Shown: positions 24,573 to 36,139 of the stretch, in pieces | Numbering within the stretch: the stretch's first letter is position 1 | Layout of the letters: every line of letters starts with the position of its first letter | From: Centropus unirufus | Lineage: Eukaryota > Chordata > Aves > Cuculiformes > Centropidae | Direction: 5' to 3' | Length of the DNA: 64,000 nucleotides | NCBI GenBank assembly: GCA_013397695.1 | Contig: VYZI01000105.1 | Location: forward strand, 481,523 to 545,522 | Program-made: the position numbers and the translations under genes | The notes under the pieces: generated by a model | Told to the model about the DNA's origin: nothing | What the model saw: the letters and a program-made list of their open reading frames with translations, nothing else | The model's database searches: none

Positions 24573-27500
24573 TTTAGTATGCAAGCGGAATCTAAGCTAT
24601 CCACATTCCTACCTCCAAGCCAGCAAATACAAACTGCCACATGCTGTCAAGTCAAAACTAGAAAATGTCAAGAAAAAGGACACGAAGAAATACATATTTT
24701 TTGTACCGCAGTAAGCATGGGAGTGGTTGCCAGTAAAAGAGGAATATCGGAGGGTGAACTCTGTCCAGTGGATCACTATTAACGTGTATTTTAAGAATCA
24801 AGCTGGATTCATATTGTCACACATTTGTCTAAGTGTTAAGAGGTATATTCTCTGATCAACAGAGTTATGGGGTGGCAGAAACTCCCAGATAAAAGGGTTA
24901 CTTGTACTGGTGTGTTGTGCCATTACCATAACATTGTACTTTTACTCCACTGGTTCAGAACATAGTCGATTTGCATAGCTGCCTCCTCTTCTTAGAGCTC
25001 TTTGTCAGTTCATCATACTCTTAAGGGTATTCCCTTAAGTGTCGACATTATCAAAGATATGGGCTTTGAAGAAGGGGAAATTCACTTTCAGTTGGAGCTG
25101 CAATTTAGGCTGACCTCATCGCCTTCCTCCTCAGGCAAGTCATACACTCTACTACCTGCACTTCATGAGAACACCCAGTTAATTATACTTTGAGAGCTGA
25201 GGCCTTTTAAGTCCATCGATTTCTTTGGTCTGGCTCTTGATTGCATCTGGTAAACTCATTCTTGTTTGATGGCATTAAGTATTTTTAATAATTAATATGG
25301 TAATTTATCCCAGGATGAGGAGTAAATGTTACCTTCTGCTGGGAGGAGTGTTGGGAGGGGAATACTCTTTAGGGCACTATTACTGATTCTTTTAATGTCA
25401 ACATGGTACTTAACGTAAGTGCCTGCCTGGCAGCTATTCGCTTTTATGAGAGTCCAGTGCAAGCACAACTGGAAGAACAAGCAGTATGTGCACAACAATT
25501 AATTCTTAGAATACGCTTTTAATTGATTGAAAAAAAAATTTTAAATATCTAAGTGGCATCAAATATAGGGTAAATACCAATCATGATTTTCTCAAATAAA
25601 TGGAAAATTTTATTGTGAATTCTTCAGAAACAGAACTGAACTCTAAGATCTAAGTCCTGCTAAAAAATGCTATTAATATTTTATAGTGCCTTCTTGGAAG
25701 TTTAGTTTTGGATTTCACACATCTAATAATGATTTCTGGATCTTCCTGTCCATGCCAGAGGAAAGGAATCCCTTCCCTAACAGACATCAGCACTGGAACA
25801 TATTTGGCTTTTCTCATTATTATCATTACAACTCATCTAATGATCAGAATCGTTCATTACTTATGTTTTTTCTTACTATCAGTCCCATTAACTTATTTTT
25901 TAGATTGGTATTTTATCTTTCAGATATTCATGTCATAATTCCCAGACCCTGAAGTCATCAATAAACCAAACTGTTACACAAACCAATCTAACACCTTAAA
26001 TCAAAACAACTCTTCTTTTGATTTGCTTCTGGATGTGAAAATTCTTTTTTGCCTTGTGAAGTCATGCCAATACTAAGCATTCAGACATTGGAATAAAAGT
26101 CATAAGGGTAAAGAGCAACTGTTAAATCACTTTTCATAAGAAAGATACATTAAAGATTCAGAATACATCCCAAATGACTGACTGAAACAACCAGTGATGT
26201 TTATATACAAGAAAAAGTTTAACACTTCAAAATATCTTCTGTTGTTTGTCGACTTACCTTTGTGGTAAGTTTGGCTTCTGTCAAAGGCTTCTTAATTTTA
26301 TTCAAACTGATCTCATCTTCTCTTCACTTATTTTTATTGAGCCTTGAATCTATTTCTGATCTGTTTTCTTAAGGACTGTGTGTAGGTTTTGAGAGCAGAA
26401 ATTAGAAGTGAAGAGAACATTTATTCTTGCAAAACTGTGGAGATGGAGGTGATTGAATTGAATCCTGTTCTTCCAGACAGGATTTGAGCCATATTTTTTC
26501 TGAATTTGGACAGCAGTACATCATGAGCAACTATAAAGTTTTTATGTCTTCCAGTGCCTGTACATTAGTTTCAGCTCCATGGCATGGCTTCAGTGCAGCT
26601 AGATCTGGAGCATAAGCTTCAGCTAAATGGTCATCTTACTGACCTGGAGCTAGCTACCTATGGCTTAAAAATTGTGCAATTTTGAATTGCGGGTATTTGT
26701 CCTTGCATGATTGTTAAGACCTTAATATGTTCCAGATCATGCAAATATCAATTCTGTCACTACTTTTATCATCTCCATCAGCAGACGGGTTCAGTCAGTG
26801 ACACAAAAAAAGACCATAGCAGGTTTGGGAAGATCTGAAGTCATGTGCCCTCGCATATCTTACACCGTTCTTTCTTTGCTACAGAATACCCATTTCTTTC
26901 CTGGGATGCCCATTTCAGAGATGGATTCTGTTGTATAAACAATTGAACAGTGAGGGCATGGTCATTTATTAGCTAAAATGTCCTGAGGCTCCTATTAGAA
27001 GTAAAAAAAATCCTGAAAGACATTTATTTGGCTGTTTGTTCACAATTCAAAGCATTTAATATTTAGTGCTACCTTAAATAATTCATTAGTATTTGATATG
27101 CCTAATACTTCTGTTGAGAGTGCCAATAAATGAGGTTAAATGAGATTCCTGCTGATTCCTTGTGCTTGTGTTGGTTTAAACTCTGATAAATATGTGTTTT
27201 ACTAGCTATGAAAATAGCATAGAGAACAAATGCCTTTTAGTCAGTGAAATGAGTGAGAGGCGTTTTCCTCTCTCTGTAACATTTAAGATAATGTTTCTTC
27301 TTTAAACTTACATGTTTCTTTGAATTACAGATGGTGAATTTGTATGGGGAACTGGTCCTTAATGTTCAAGCTGTGAGGATTAGCTCACTACCTTCAAAAT
27401 TCAGCTTAAAAGAAAGCTTTCGGTAATATCTGATTCTGTGTGTTCATATTTGTTTGTGTTCTGCTAAGCAGTTAAATAAAATAGATGTCTTAAGTTATAA

Positions 27501-28285
27501 GTAAAAATAAGAAAAATTGAATTAAAAATAAGTGTGAATGTCTGTCTGCTTGCCTTTAGTTAAAGAGCATCTGATCCACTGGATACATAGGATATGTGTA
27601 AATAAATACTCAAACTTTGACCATGAATCTTGCAAATATTTCAGCCTGGAGCTTGTAGCTGTCCAGGAGGAGCATAATAACTTTGAAAATGATGAGGGTG
27701 AGAAATGTTTCTTGTTTTGTAACCTATGCCCCTCCTTGCTGTCCTTAGAGCTTTCCTAATGTGGAACATGATCCTTGCACAGGAAATTTATTGGCCCAGC
27801 ATCTTGTTTCTAATTTCCTACATACTACTTGTAATTAAATCTGCCTCCAGAAGGAAAGAGGATATCCTTGGCAAGGTTCATTTGGAGGAATGAGAAACAC
27901 AGTGTATGGAAAAATAAAGAATAATATATACTGAAAAGGACCTCTTTAGTTTTTTTATCAAACCTACTGAAAGAAGGGCTAAATTACAGAATCTGATGGA
28001 ATAAGCTGGAGTGCATCTCTCACACACGAAGCCACCACCACCTCCAACACCAGATCAAGGAACCAGGCACTCACTCCCTGCAGTGTGAGTCTTTGGCCAC
28101 TGCATTCTCCATCCAGTGCCTTGGCGAAGCCAGGGAAGAGCTTGGTAGGAGGAGGAGGCTGGAACAGATGTTCTGTCTAGTGTCAGAGACAATGTCTGCG
28201 TAGACTCCAAACTGCGTAGACTTCAAACCCACGCTGTCTTAATAAGCAACAGAAGGCCCACTGCAACACTGTCTGCCAAATCCCT
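24573..28285. other. unique AT-rich DNA, no gene seen
   Basis: About 3.7 kb with no recognised gene or repeat. Open frames such as 25686-25952 and 27538-27759 are short and unrecognised. The segment 28010-28285 is less AT-rich and could belong to the LTR-like element that follows. Confidence 0.45.
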
Positions 28286-28668
28286 GTTAACCAGACCTGA
28301 GAACTGTTACTCCGCTTAGCAGTTATATATTTCAGTAGCACCTGGATAAGAGCCTTGATGATATCTAATAGGGAATTATCTCAAGTTACAAAGAGTGAGC
28401 ACTCCTTAATCAGAAAACAGCCAAGCGGGAAACAGCTAGTGTGATCTATTAGCAATGGTAAACTCTATAAATAACTCCATAAGATGTAATTAAACTTCAT
28501 CTACCAGAAGAAAACATTTACTGTATTACCAGTTGAAGACATTCTTAGCAGGTCTTGCTTACCAGACACTGCATAAGATGCAGAAGACACTCTATACGAG
28601 CAGTTCCTGTGCCGTAAGCGATTGAAATAAAACCTTCAAGTTGAACTGTAAATCTGAAAATACATATG
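28286..28668 (+). mobile_element. possible unrecognised LTR, plus strand
   Basis: This stretch has the layout of a retroviral LTR: TATAAATA at 28466-28473, a further 160 bp, then AATAAA at 28626-28631. It is bounded by TG (28286, 'tgttaaccagacctgagaac') and CA ('aaatacat' near 28668). I do not recognise the family, and no flanking duplication or primer-binding site was confirmed. It could equally be unique DNA that happens to carry a TATA box and a poly(A) signal. Confidence 0.25.
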
Positions 28669-28970
28669 CCTTTGGTGTGTTTTTACATTATGTATTGTGA
28701 GGTTGACTCTTTTCCCAGTATGTACAACACATATGTTAATCTCTTCGAAAAGAAAACTCCATGTAATTTCCCACATACAAGTACCCCATGCTGTCTGAGA
28801 TGCGTTAAGCTATTGTTAGCATCAACACAAGATGACATTCAATAAAACATGACTTAAAGACACCTGGAAGCTTCTGAAGCAGCAACCAGATAGAAAACTT
28901 AGAATTACCTGTTTTGTTATCACTCCATTCCAAATTACAATATTGCTGCTTATTTTTCCTTATTGACAAG

Positions 28971-29010
28971 TCATAGAATCCTAGAATCCTAGAATCCTAG
29001 AATCATAGAG
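28971..29010. repeat. CR1 terminal octamer array with mutated units
   Basis: Five 8-bp units: TCATAGAA, three copies of TCCTAGAA, then TCATAGAG. The A-to-C change shared by the three middle units shows that one mutated unit was copied by replication slippage after it arose. Confidence 0.9.
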
Positions 29011-29249
29011 TGGTTTGACCTGGAAGGGACCTTAAAGACCATTGAGTTCCAACGTCTCTGCCATGGGCAAGTACACCTTCTACTGGACCAGGCTGCTCAT
29101 AGACCCATCCAGCCTGGCCTAGAACACCACCAGGGATATTTCATCCACAACTTCTTTGACACCCTGTGCCAGTGCCTCACCACCCTCACAGTAATAAATT
29201 TCTTGCTAGTATTTAGTTTAAATCTCCCATCTTTCAGCTTGAAGTTCAG
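28971..29249 (-). mobile_element. CR1 LINE 3' end, antisense, about 0.28 kb
   Basis: It starts with an octamer array (28971-29010). The antisense CR1 3' untranslated region follows: 'ggaagggaccttaaagacca', 'tgccatgggcaagtacacct' and 'caccctcacagtaataaatt'. It is truncated after 'atctttcagcttgaag' at about 29249. No coding sequence is retained. Confidence 0.92.
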
Positions 29250-31780
29250 CAGAGACACCATAAGCTACAAATATTTGACTGCTAGGAACTTTGTTATGTG
29301 TTGTTTTTGGACTGCTTTGACAGACAAGTTGTCATAGTTTTACTACATAATTTCACTATGCTTTGGTTTATAACTAAATTAAAAATTTTTAGGTACATAT
29401 GTTTGTGGCAATTTAGAGAATCTGTCTATATATAATTAAATGAGTGCAGTATATACAAGAAAACTCTATGTAATAGAAATATTGGTATCTCCGTAACACA
29501 GTTTTGAGTACTATACTCATTTTAACATATACATATAAATGTATAAAAATAGCAGCCATTTTTCTTACCCATAACCTGTGAATAACACGAGAGAGACTTT
29601 TGACTTTTGATAATTCTACTCTCAAGCAAGAGAGCTGTTTCTGAGATAGCTAAAGCAAAAGAAAAAGAGGTCAAGCAAGTTTCTTATGGGTATATCTAAA
29701 GTGGGACAATTGTTGTGAATAAAGTAAAAAATCTTGGATGTTAGCAAGTGTTAGCATGTGAAGAAAATATTCAGCAATCATAAATACTTTTTTTCCTAAT
29801 GTGATTATAGTCAAAACAGAGAAGTAAAAAAAACCGAGACAGGCTGTGACTACACAAATGCCTCACAGCATTCTGGAATTAACAGTACAATATGTTACAC
29901 CATTTTTATAGTAAAACAGGGAAATACTTACAGTCCTCTGAGACATAAAATTATTCTGTGTCCAGGAACGAGGACATAGAGAAGAGACAAACATTCCCTT
30001 ATTGTCACATTTCAGAATTGAAAAAAAAGACCTCTTGATTTTGCACTAATAACAACATTAGCTTGGCACTTCTAAAGGGAAAATCTAGCAAGGTAAGTGG
30101 TTATTCTTTTATTTTTTTTAATCATAAACTGGCTTTTCCGATCTGAACATAAGTCCAATCTGCTGAAGTCTGATTGCAGTACTTCCAGTAAAAGTTGCCA
30201 AGAACAGGGGTAGAATATAAGAAATCATTTCATCCCCATTTTACGGGTAATAAAGCTGAGGATAAGAGAGAGTGAGTAATTTATTCATAACAACACAGAA
30301 AATCTAAGATTGGACTGAACTAAGATCTCTTGAATTCCCATTTACTGCCACAAAGATTAAAAGATAAATAAATAAATAATGAATCAAGTCTCTTTCAGGA
30401 AGTAATTTTGTTGAAACTAGTTGAGCACTGAGACTAACAAAATTATTATCATATTTTTAAATGCTATTAAGAATCTGATTGAAATCTCAGTAGCAATCAT
30501 TTCAGTTTCTTAAACATGACTTTGTAAGAAAGTATTTTTAAAAGGTAAAATTTCTTTGACTGGTACCAACTGATGCAGGATTTCCATGTCTTTTAAAAAT
30601 TATTTAACTCAAAAATATGTGTTTACCGGTAGCATTTAAATTAGATGTAAACTAGTATTTGCGGTCACTTGCAAATAAACTGAAATCTTCCATTCTTTTT
30701 CTACTGCATTGGTATAAACAGGCTAATTCCTACCCCCTGAAAAAGCAATTTTTTAGCATAATGCTTATCCTAATGCTGTATTTGCAAAAGCTCGGCTGTT
30801 TATCTGCTTCGCCCACAGACACCATACGGGGCATATGTCGGATACATTGAGTGACTGGAATTAGCAGAGCTATTTGAGAATTGCATATAAACGTATCATT
30901 TGCACATAATTCTCTGTGATAATATTCAAATTAGAGAAGGTGATAGCACCAACATTTTTTTTTTTATGTGGTGTTTATGGAAATGATTACTTTATCCAGT
31001 TCTTGTACTTCTTAGAGCAGAAACGAACTCCGAACAAAGCCATGCTAAGACATATTAGAAATAAATGGTCAAAAGTCTAAATTTCAGTGTATATTGGAAC
31101 TACAGGGAGTTTTGGGGTTTTTTGAGAACCTGAAGGAATATTTTGCTTGTGCACACTCTAGTTTAAAACCTAGATTAAGTACCTCCTTAACCTTAGGGAA
31201 GTCAGTGTACCTAAGTGCTTGCTGATCTGTTACAACATAAGCTCTTCCCTAACCTCAAGAGCACTGATATGGCTTGGTGCATGTTAATGTCATCAGATCT
31301 TTGATTAACAACATTGGAGTCTAAATGCAATGAGGACCTTGCCCAAGGAGATGAGACATTTTCAGTGCAGGGAAACCAGTAGGATAAAACCTTGACATGC
31401 CAGCTCAAAGAACATCTGTTACTGCATTTCAAAGAGAACTGTGCAATTCTAGAGGTAGTGAAACATTTTGTCAGTTTCTTTCTTAGTCCATAATTAATCT
31501 GTAAAGGCTTTTTCAAAATGCCACCAGAGGAAAGAAACAAATGGGTTCGATGGTGCTCTGATTGTTTTTGTCGAAATTCAGCTGAAGGTTTTTTTTAGAA
31601 ACAGAAGCAATATTACTGAAGGATCGGTGATGATTCCATGATTCTATGATTTTCAGATCAAGATGAAAATATGGCAGCAGCACTGCCTCCTCCTCTTCAC
31701 ACCACATCTTAGGTCATGATCAAAGACTTCAAAGGGAGACTAAAGCATCAGACATAGAAGTCAAGAGCTCTTCCTTTTAT
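29250..31780. other. unique AT-rich DNA, no gene seen
   Basis: About 2.5 kb. There are short ATAA/AATA runs near 30361-30385 and a T-run near 30955-30965. The minus-strand frames 31211-31540 and 31513-31707 are unrecognised. A remnant 'gattccatgattctatgatt' at 31632-31651 resembles a CR1 sense tail, but nothing before it does. Confidence 0.45.
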
Positions 31781-32070
31781 AGAGTAATTTAATTGTTAAG
31801 GTTGGAAAATACCTCTAAGATCATCAAGTCCAACCATTAATACAACACTTATATGTATACTAAACCATGTCCTGAAGCACCATATCTACTTGTTTTATGA
31901 ACACCCCAAGGGATGGTAACACCATTGCTTCCCTGAGTAGCCTGTTCTAATGCTTGGCCACTCCTTCAGTGAATAAATTTTTCGTAATATCCAATTTAAA
32001 CCTACCTTGGCACAACTTGAGACTATTTCCTATCCTTGCTCCATGAGTGAGGTGTAGGAGAGGAGCAAGT
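31781..32070 (-). mobile_element. CR1 LINE 3' end, antisense, about 0.29 kb
   Basis: The tail octamers are lost. The body follows the class with 'gatcatcaagtccaaccatt', then 'actaaaccatgtcctgaagc', 'gttctaatgcttggccactc' and 'atccaatttaaacctacctt'. It is 5'-truncated near 32070. The class is the same as at 39619 and 55373, distinct from the 'ctgccatgggcaggg' class. Confidence 0.88.
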
Positions 32071-33124
32071 GTATGCTGCGATTATTGTTTGAAAAATTTT
32101 ATGCCACTTTTACTTTCCGGCAGCAGCTCAGTTCCTTGTGAGAGTGAAAGAGTGCCAATACTTGCAGAAATCAATTATAATTGCCTTTTTTCCTGAGTAT
32201 TGAAGAAAGCAAGCTGCTGCACACAGATGAACCAAAAGAGGCTTACTTCCAAAATTTTGAGAAGAACTGGCATAGTGTGAATCACTGTCATTTGCTAGTA
32301 GAAACAATTATCTGAGTGCAATCACTTCTTGATTGCTAAAACCACATTCTTTTTCCTGGACTACTAAGGTCTGCTGTTTTTTCAGCTGAAATATCTGTTG
32401 CAGCTGCCACAGAAAACAACTATTAACAGCAGAAGCAGACAGATATTTGTGGTATTTTGGTGTTTCTGTTTACAAACAGAAGTCTGGGAAATCAGCAAAA
32501 AATGTGTTTATTGCACAATGCAGTCTCATATATACATATCTGTCTGTTTCATGTATGAAGACAGACATATTTATGTATTAATGTATTTCTCCTCTGCTTA
32601 GACCTGTGTTACCTCGAGAATACTCACTACTGCTCACAAAAGATCTGTCTTCATCTTACCCAAAGAATGCATCATTATATTTTCCAACTTTTCAGAAGAT
32701 GTCTGGAGCAGAGGTAGAACTGCAAATGAGATAAACATCCTCTGAGATGAGACCTCTTTCTGCTCTATTTCACTCAGTCATGACTGCTAAAGCAATTCTG
32801 TATTGTGGGCAAGTAATGTCTTTGTAGGATATTTTATAATGAATCTTCACTAGGCAACTTCTAGTCTTAAAACATACTTTTATCAAGTGTTTCTTTTACT
32901 CCCCTGAGGCTCTGTGATATCAATATCGTGCCTGTCACGTACAATGACAAACCACATCTTCTCCATTGCTGAAAATAGATACCTGAGAAGAAGTTACTTA
33001 GTAGGAATCAGAAGAGTTACCACTTGATTTGGGAATAAGAATGAAAAGGCCCAGCAGAACGGCATTATATGTCCAAGCCCTTGTAGATATCTCTGTGGCA
33101 AAGAAGGGCAGTGCAAATATTTTA
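32071..33124. other. unique DNA, no gene seen
   Basis: About 1 kb of AT-rich sequence with no recognised repeat. The open frame 32398-32601 is short and has no motif I know. Confidence 0.5.
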
Positions 33125-33297
33125 TGTTGTCCTGAGAGGCTGTATATACCCCATCCTTGGAATTATTCAAGGTCACATTGGATGGTGCTCTGATCAACTT
33201 GATCTATTTGAAGATGTCCCTAGTCATTGCAGGAGGGATTGGACTGGATGACTTTCAGGGGTCTTTTCCAACTCAAAGGCTGCTATGATTCTATGAA
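33125..33297 (+). mobile_element. CR1 LINE 3' tail, sense, about 0.17 kb
   Basis: The sense 3' terminal region reads 'ccatccttggaattattcaa', then 'ggtcacattggatg', then 'gattggactggatgactttc', and ends 'tatgattctatga' at 33284-33296. This is the class whose middle block is 'gcaggagggattgg'. It is severely 5'-truncated. Confidence 0.88.
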
Positions 33298-34485
33298 CAC
33301 GGTTAAAAAGTTGGATAACTATTCGTAATATTACCACTTCACAATCAGACAATACCCATTTATGTACATGACAAATCAGCAGCTCTGTAGTTCACTGCAT
33401 GCCAACGTGGAATAAAATATTTGCTTTCCTGAATACCCTTGTGGCTTATTTTAGACTTTAAAAGACTAGAGAAACACATATGAAATTCTTTCATCCGAGA
33501 CACTTTCATCTCAGCTGCAAGAAGTCACCATTAACACCTAACGGTCAATACATTACAACTGAGGAACTGATTTCTTCCAGCACTTACCAGTATTTTCATC
33601 TCCAGTAAAGGAATTAACTTTCTATGGAGAAAGTAAATACAAGAACACAGAGCTTGACCTAGCTGTCAATGAGTCCCCCAAATGGCCTACAAAATTACGT
33701 GTCCTCCCTCCCCTTTATCTGAGATGCAAATAGAGTAACAGGGGTAATAGGCAGAATTAGTTTATTCTTCACATGAGATTTCTGTCATATTAGTCAAACA
33801 AGAGTGTGATTCAAGAATGTTTATTTTCCATACCAGAAGTTCAACCTGGAGTATGGCCTGGTCAACACATCATTTATCAAGAAAGAAATTATTCATCTTT
33901 TTCTCTATCAGTTAAAGAAATAAAAAACTATGATGCGTAGACTCATTTCTCAAATTAGAAAAGTGAAAGGGGCCGTAGCACTGAATCAGAGGATGAATAA
34001 AATTAAATAGCAATAAATCAACGGTGATGGATATAACTCTTTATGGGAACATGTGATCACATAACAACAATTAAAGAAGCAGGATTTGAAGCCAGATGGG
34101 TGATAATGAGATGCAGAAATGCTGGCAATGTCACTGGCATTAAAAAAGGAGTTATAAACAGAGTATTAAAGGTCTTTTCCTTTTTTTATCCTCTTTTTTC
34201 TTTTTCTTTTGGAAATAAGACTTAAAATGTAATAAGCATTTTCATGTTTCTCCCAAAAACCTTCTTAACCTAAATCAATTTCAAAAAAGCTGAAAAATTT
34301 GGAGACATTCAGAATAACTAAAATTTTGTCATTAAAAAAAGTATTAAAATAAGTAACTAAGAGAACTCAGAACAAAACAGTGCACCAAGAAAAATATAAT
34401 GTGAGCAAATGGAGACATCAGAGAGCCTATATAAGGATTTCTATATGTAGTTATATTACTATTCAGAATATAAATAGTTTTATTC
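33298..34485. other. unique AT-rich DNA, no gene seen
   Basis: No repeat or coding region recognised. A T-rich run lies near 34172-34210. Confidence 0.5.
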
Positions 34486-34600
34486 ATAGAATCATAGAAT
34501 AGTGTGAGTTGGAAGGAACATCCAGAGATCATCTAGTTCAACACCCCTGCAATGAGCAGAAACATCTTCAACCATATCAGGTTGTTTGGAGTCCAGACCC
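34486..34600 (-). mobile_element. CR1 LINE 3' tail, antisense, about 0.11 kb
   Basis: Two terminal octamers ('catagaatcatagaat', from about 34486) are followed by 'gagttggaaggaacatccag', 'agatcatctagttcaacacc' and 'catatcaggttg'. The element is truncated at about 34600. Confidence 0.88.
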
Positions 34601-35825
34601 ACAGGAAAACAAGCTTCGTGAGCTCCAGTATCTACTGAACAATTTGTGCACTCTGTTCATATGAGTAAGGCTTTAACAGAAGCATCTCTTCCTGCTTTTT
34701 TGTTTCAAAATTCCCCTCACCGTTTCTGGACCTCTTTACTCTTTTGAGCTTTCTTAATCAAAGACAACTTTGCTACTAAACATTTTCAATCTGCTCCTGT
34801 TTTTTCTCAGGGGTGAGTCCTAATTCTTGGTCTCAAAGAGTTTGTCTGAACCTTCCCTTCCATCTGAATTGTAATGAATGAAATCAGTTCTGAAAAAGTA
34901 ATGAGAGGAAAAATAAATAAAAATAAATAAAAAAATCCACAGAGACCTTTGGTTTAAATTCAGTATGCAACCAATAGAAGATGGATAGTATTCCTTATCA
35001 CATCTTTTATATTATCATTTTAAAGACAATATGTGAAGCTCTGACAGTTCTGGACTTAAGTTCCTACATTAATCAAATGCTATCTTAATTGTTTCTCTGG
35101 TATTTTTTCATTAAAATAGTTGCATCTGATCTACAGTCATGCAAGTTATTCCTAAACTGGCTCTTTTTCAAGTATAAATTAACCCTGAAGTAACTTCAAA
35201 TTTGCAGGCATCTGTAGATTTCAAAGCACAGTGGAGCACGGAGGGAAAAGGGAAGTGAAAAATAATACCCATGTTTTAAGAGAAACAGAGTGAGAAAGGA
35301 TGGTACCTGATATGTCTGACAGTGATTGTGTGCTGCTTATTGTAATTTCTCTGATGCATGTATAAGCACACTTTCACCATTATCACACAACCTTTTATAA
35401 ATTATCTTCACAAAAGAGCGGGTTTTACAGAAGAACTTGAGAACATTTTTACAGGAGAGGAACCAAGTCACTAAAGAAACAGCTTACATGAGAAAGAAAA
35501 CAAGATATACACCTAGGATTGAATCTAACTCTTCTCATATTTCAAACTACTCTTTCGAAGAATGGAATAACATTTTTCCCAAAGTCGAACAAAGCATTCA
35601 AGAAACATCCTAGATCAAATTAGAGTATCATGTTCATTTACATTACTGAACAACTCTCAAATTTTACACCAAAAGTTATCAATTCAAGTTTACTATGCCT
35701 GAAGACATCTGCATGAATTCAGGTTGGCACTTTATCTCCTAGAGTAATCTGTCTTAAAGTTTGGAAATAAGTGAACAAGTTAAACAGAGTAAGAACAAGA
35801 CAAGTGTATTTCAAATTATTAGAAT
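34601..35825. other. unique AT-rich DNA, no gene seen
   Basis: About 1.2 kb, including an AAAT-rich stretch at 34909-34937. No recognised gene or mobile element. Confidence 0.5.
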
Positions 35826-36074
35826 AATTCAGATTGAAAGAGACCTCTGGAAGTCTCTGGTCCAAAATTCTACACAAAGTAGGCCTGACTTCTGGAACAG
35901 ATCAGGTTTTGCATCCAAGGATGGAGGTTGCACAATAACTCTAGGGAATCTCTTCTAGTCCTTTACTCTGACTTTTTTATCCTTATACCCAATAGGAACA
36001 TTTCTTGCCAGGAAGTATCTGTGTTGCTTCTTGTATTTGCACTGTGGACTTCTAAGAACAGTTTGGTTCTGACA
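35826..36074 (-). mobile_element. old CR1 LINE fragment, antisense
   Basis: Antisense CR1 of the older class: 'attgaaagagacctctggaa', 'gtctctggtccaaaattcta', then 'caaggatggaggttgcacaa' and 'actgtggacttctaagaaca'. Internal deletions have removed parts of the middle. The right end runs directly into an LTR fragment. Short open frames across 35761-36218 derive from the two repeats. Confidence 0.75.
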
Positions 36075-36139
36075 CTGAGCAGGGGCCTTTGTGAGTGGCT
36101 GTGCAGTGCTTAGCTGCCTACCAGTTTCAAAATACAACA
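36075..36139 (+). mobile_element. 3' end fragment of ERVL-type LTR, plus strand
   Basis: About 65 bp match the 3' end of the LTR family at 14341-14932: 'gtgagtggctgtgcagtgct', 'tagctgcctaccagttt', ending in ACAACA at 36134-36139. Only the end of the LTR remains, fused to CR1 sequence on its left. Confidence 0.55.

Noticed and set aside
31632..31651. CR1 sense tail
   Set aside because: Only about 20 bp resemble the tail and no CR1 sequence precedes it, so a chance match cannot be excluded.
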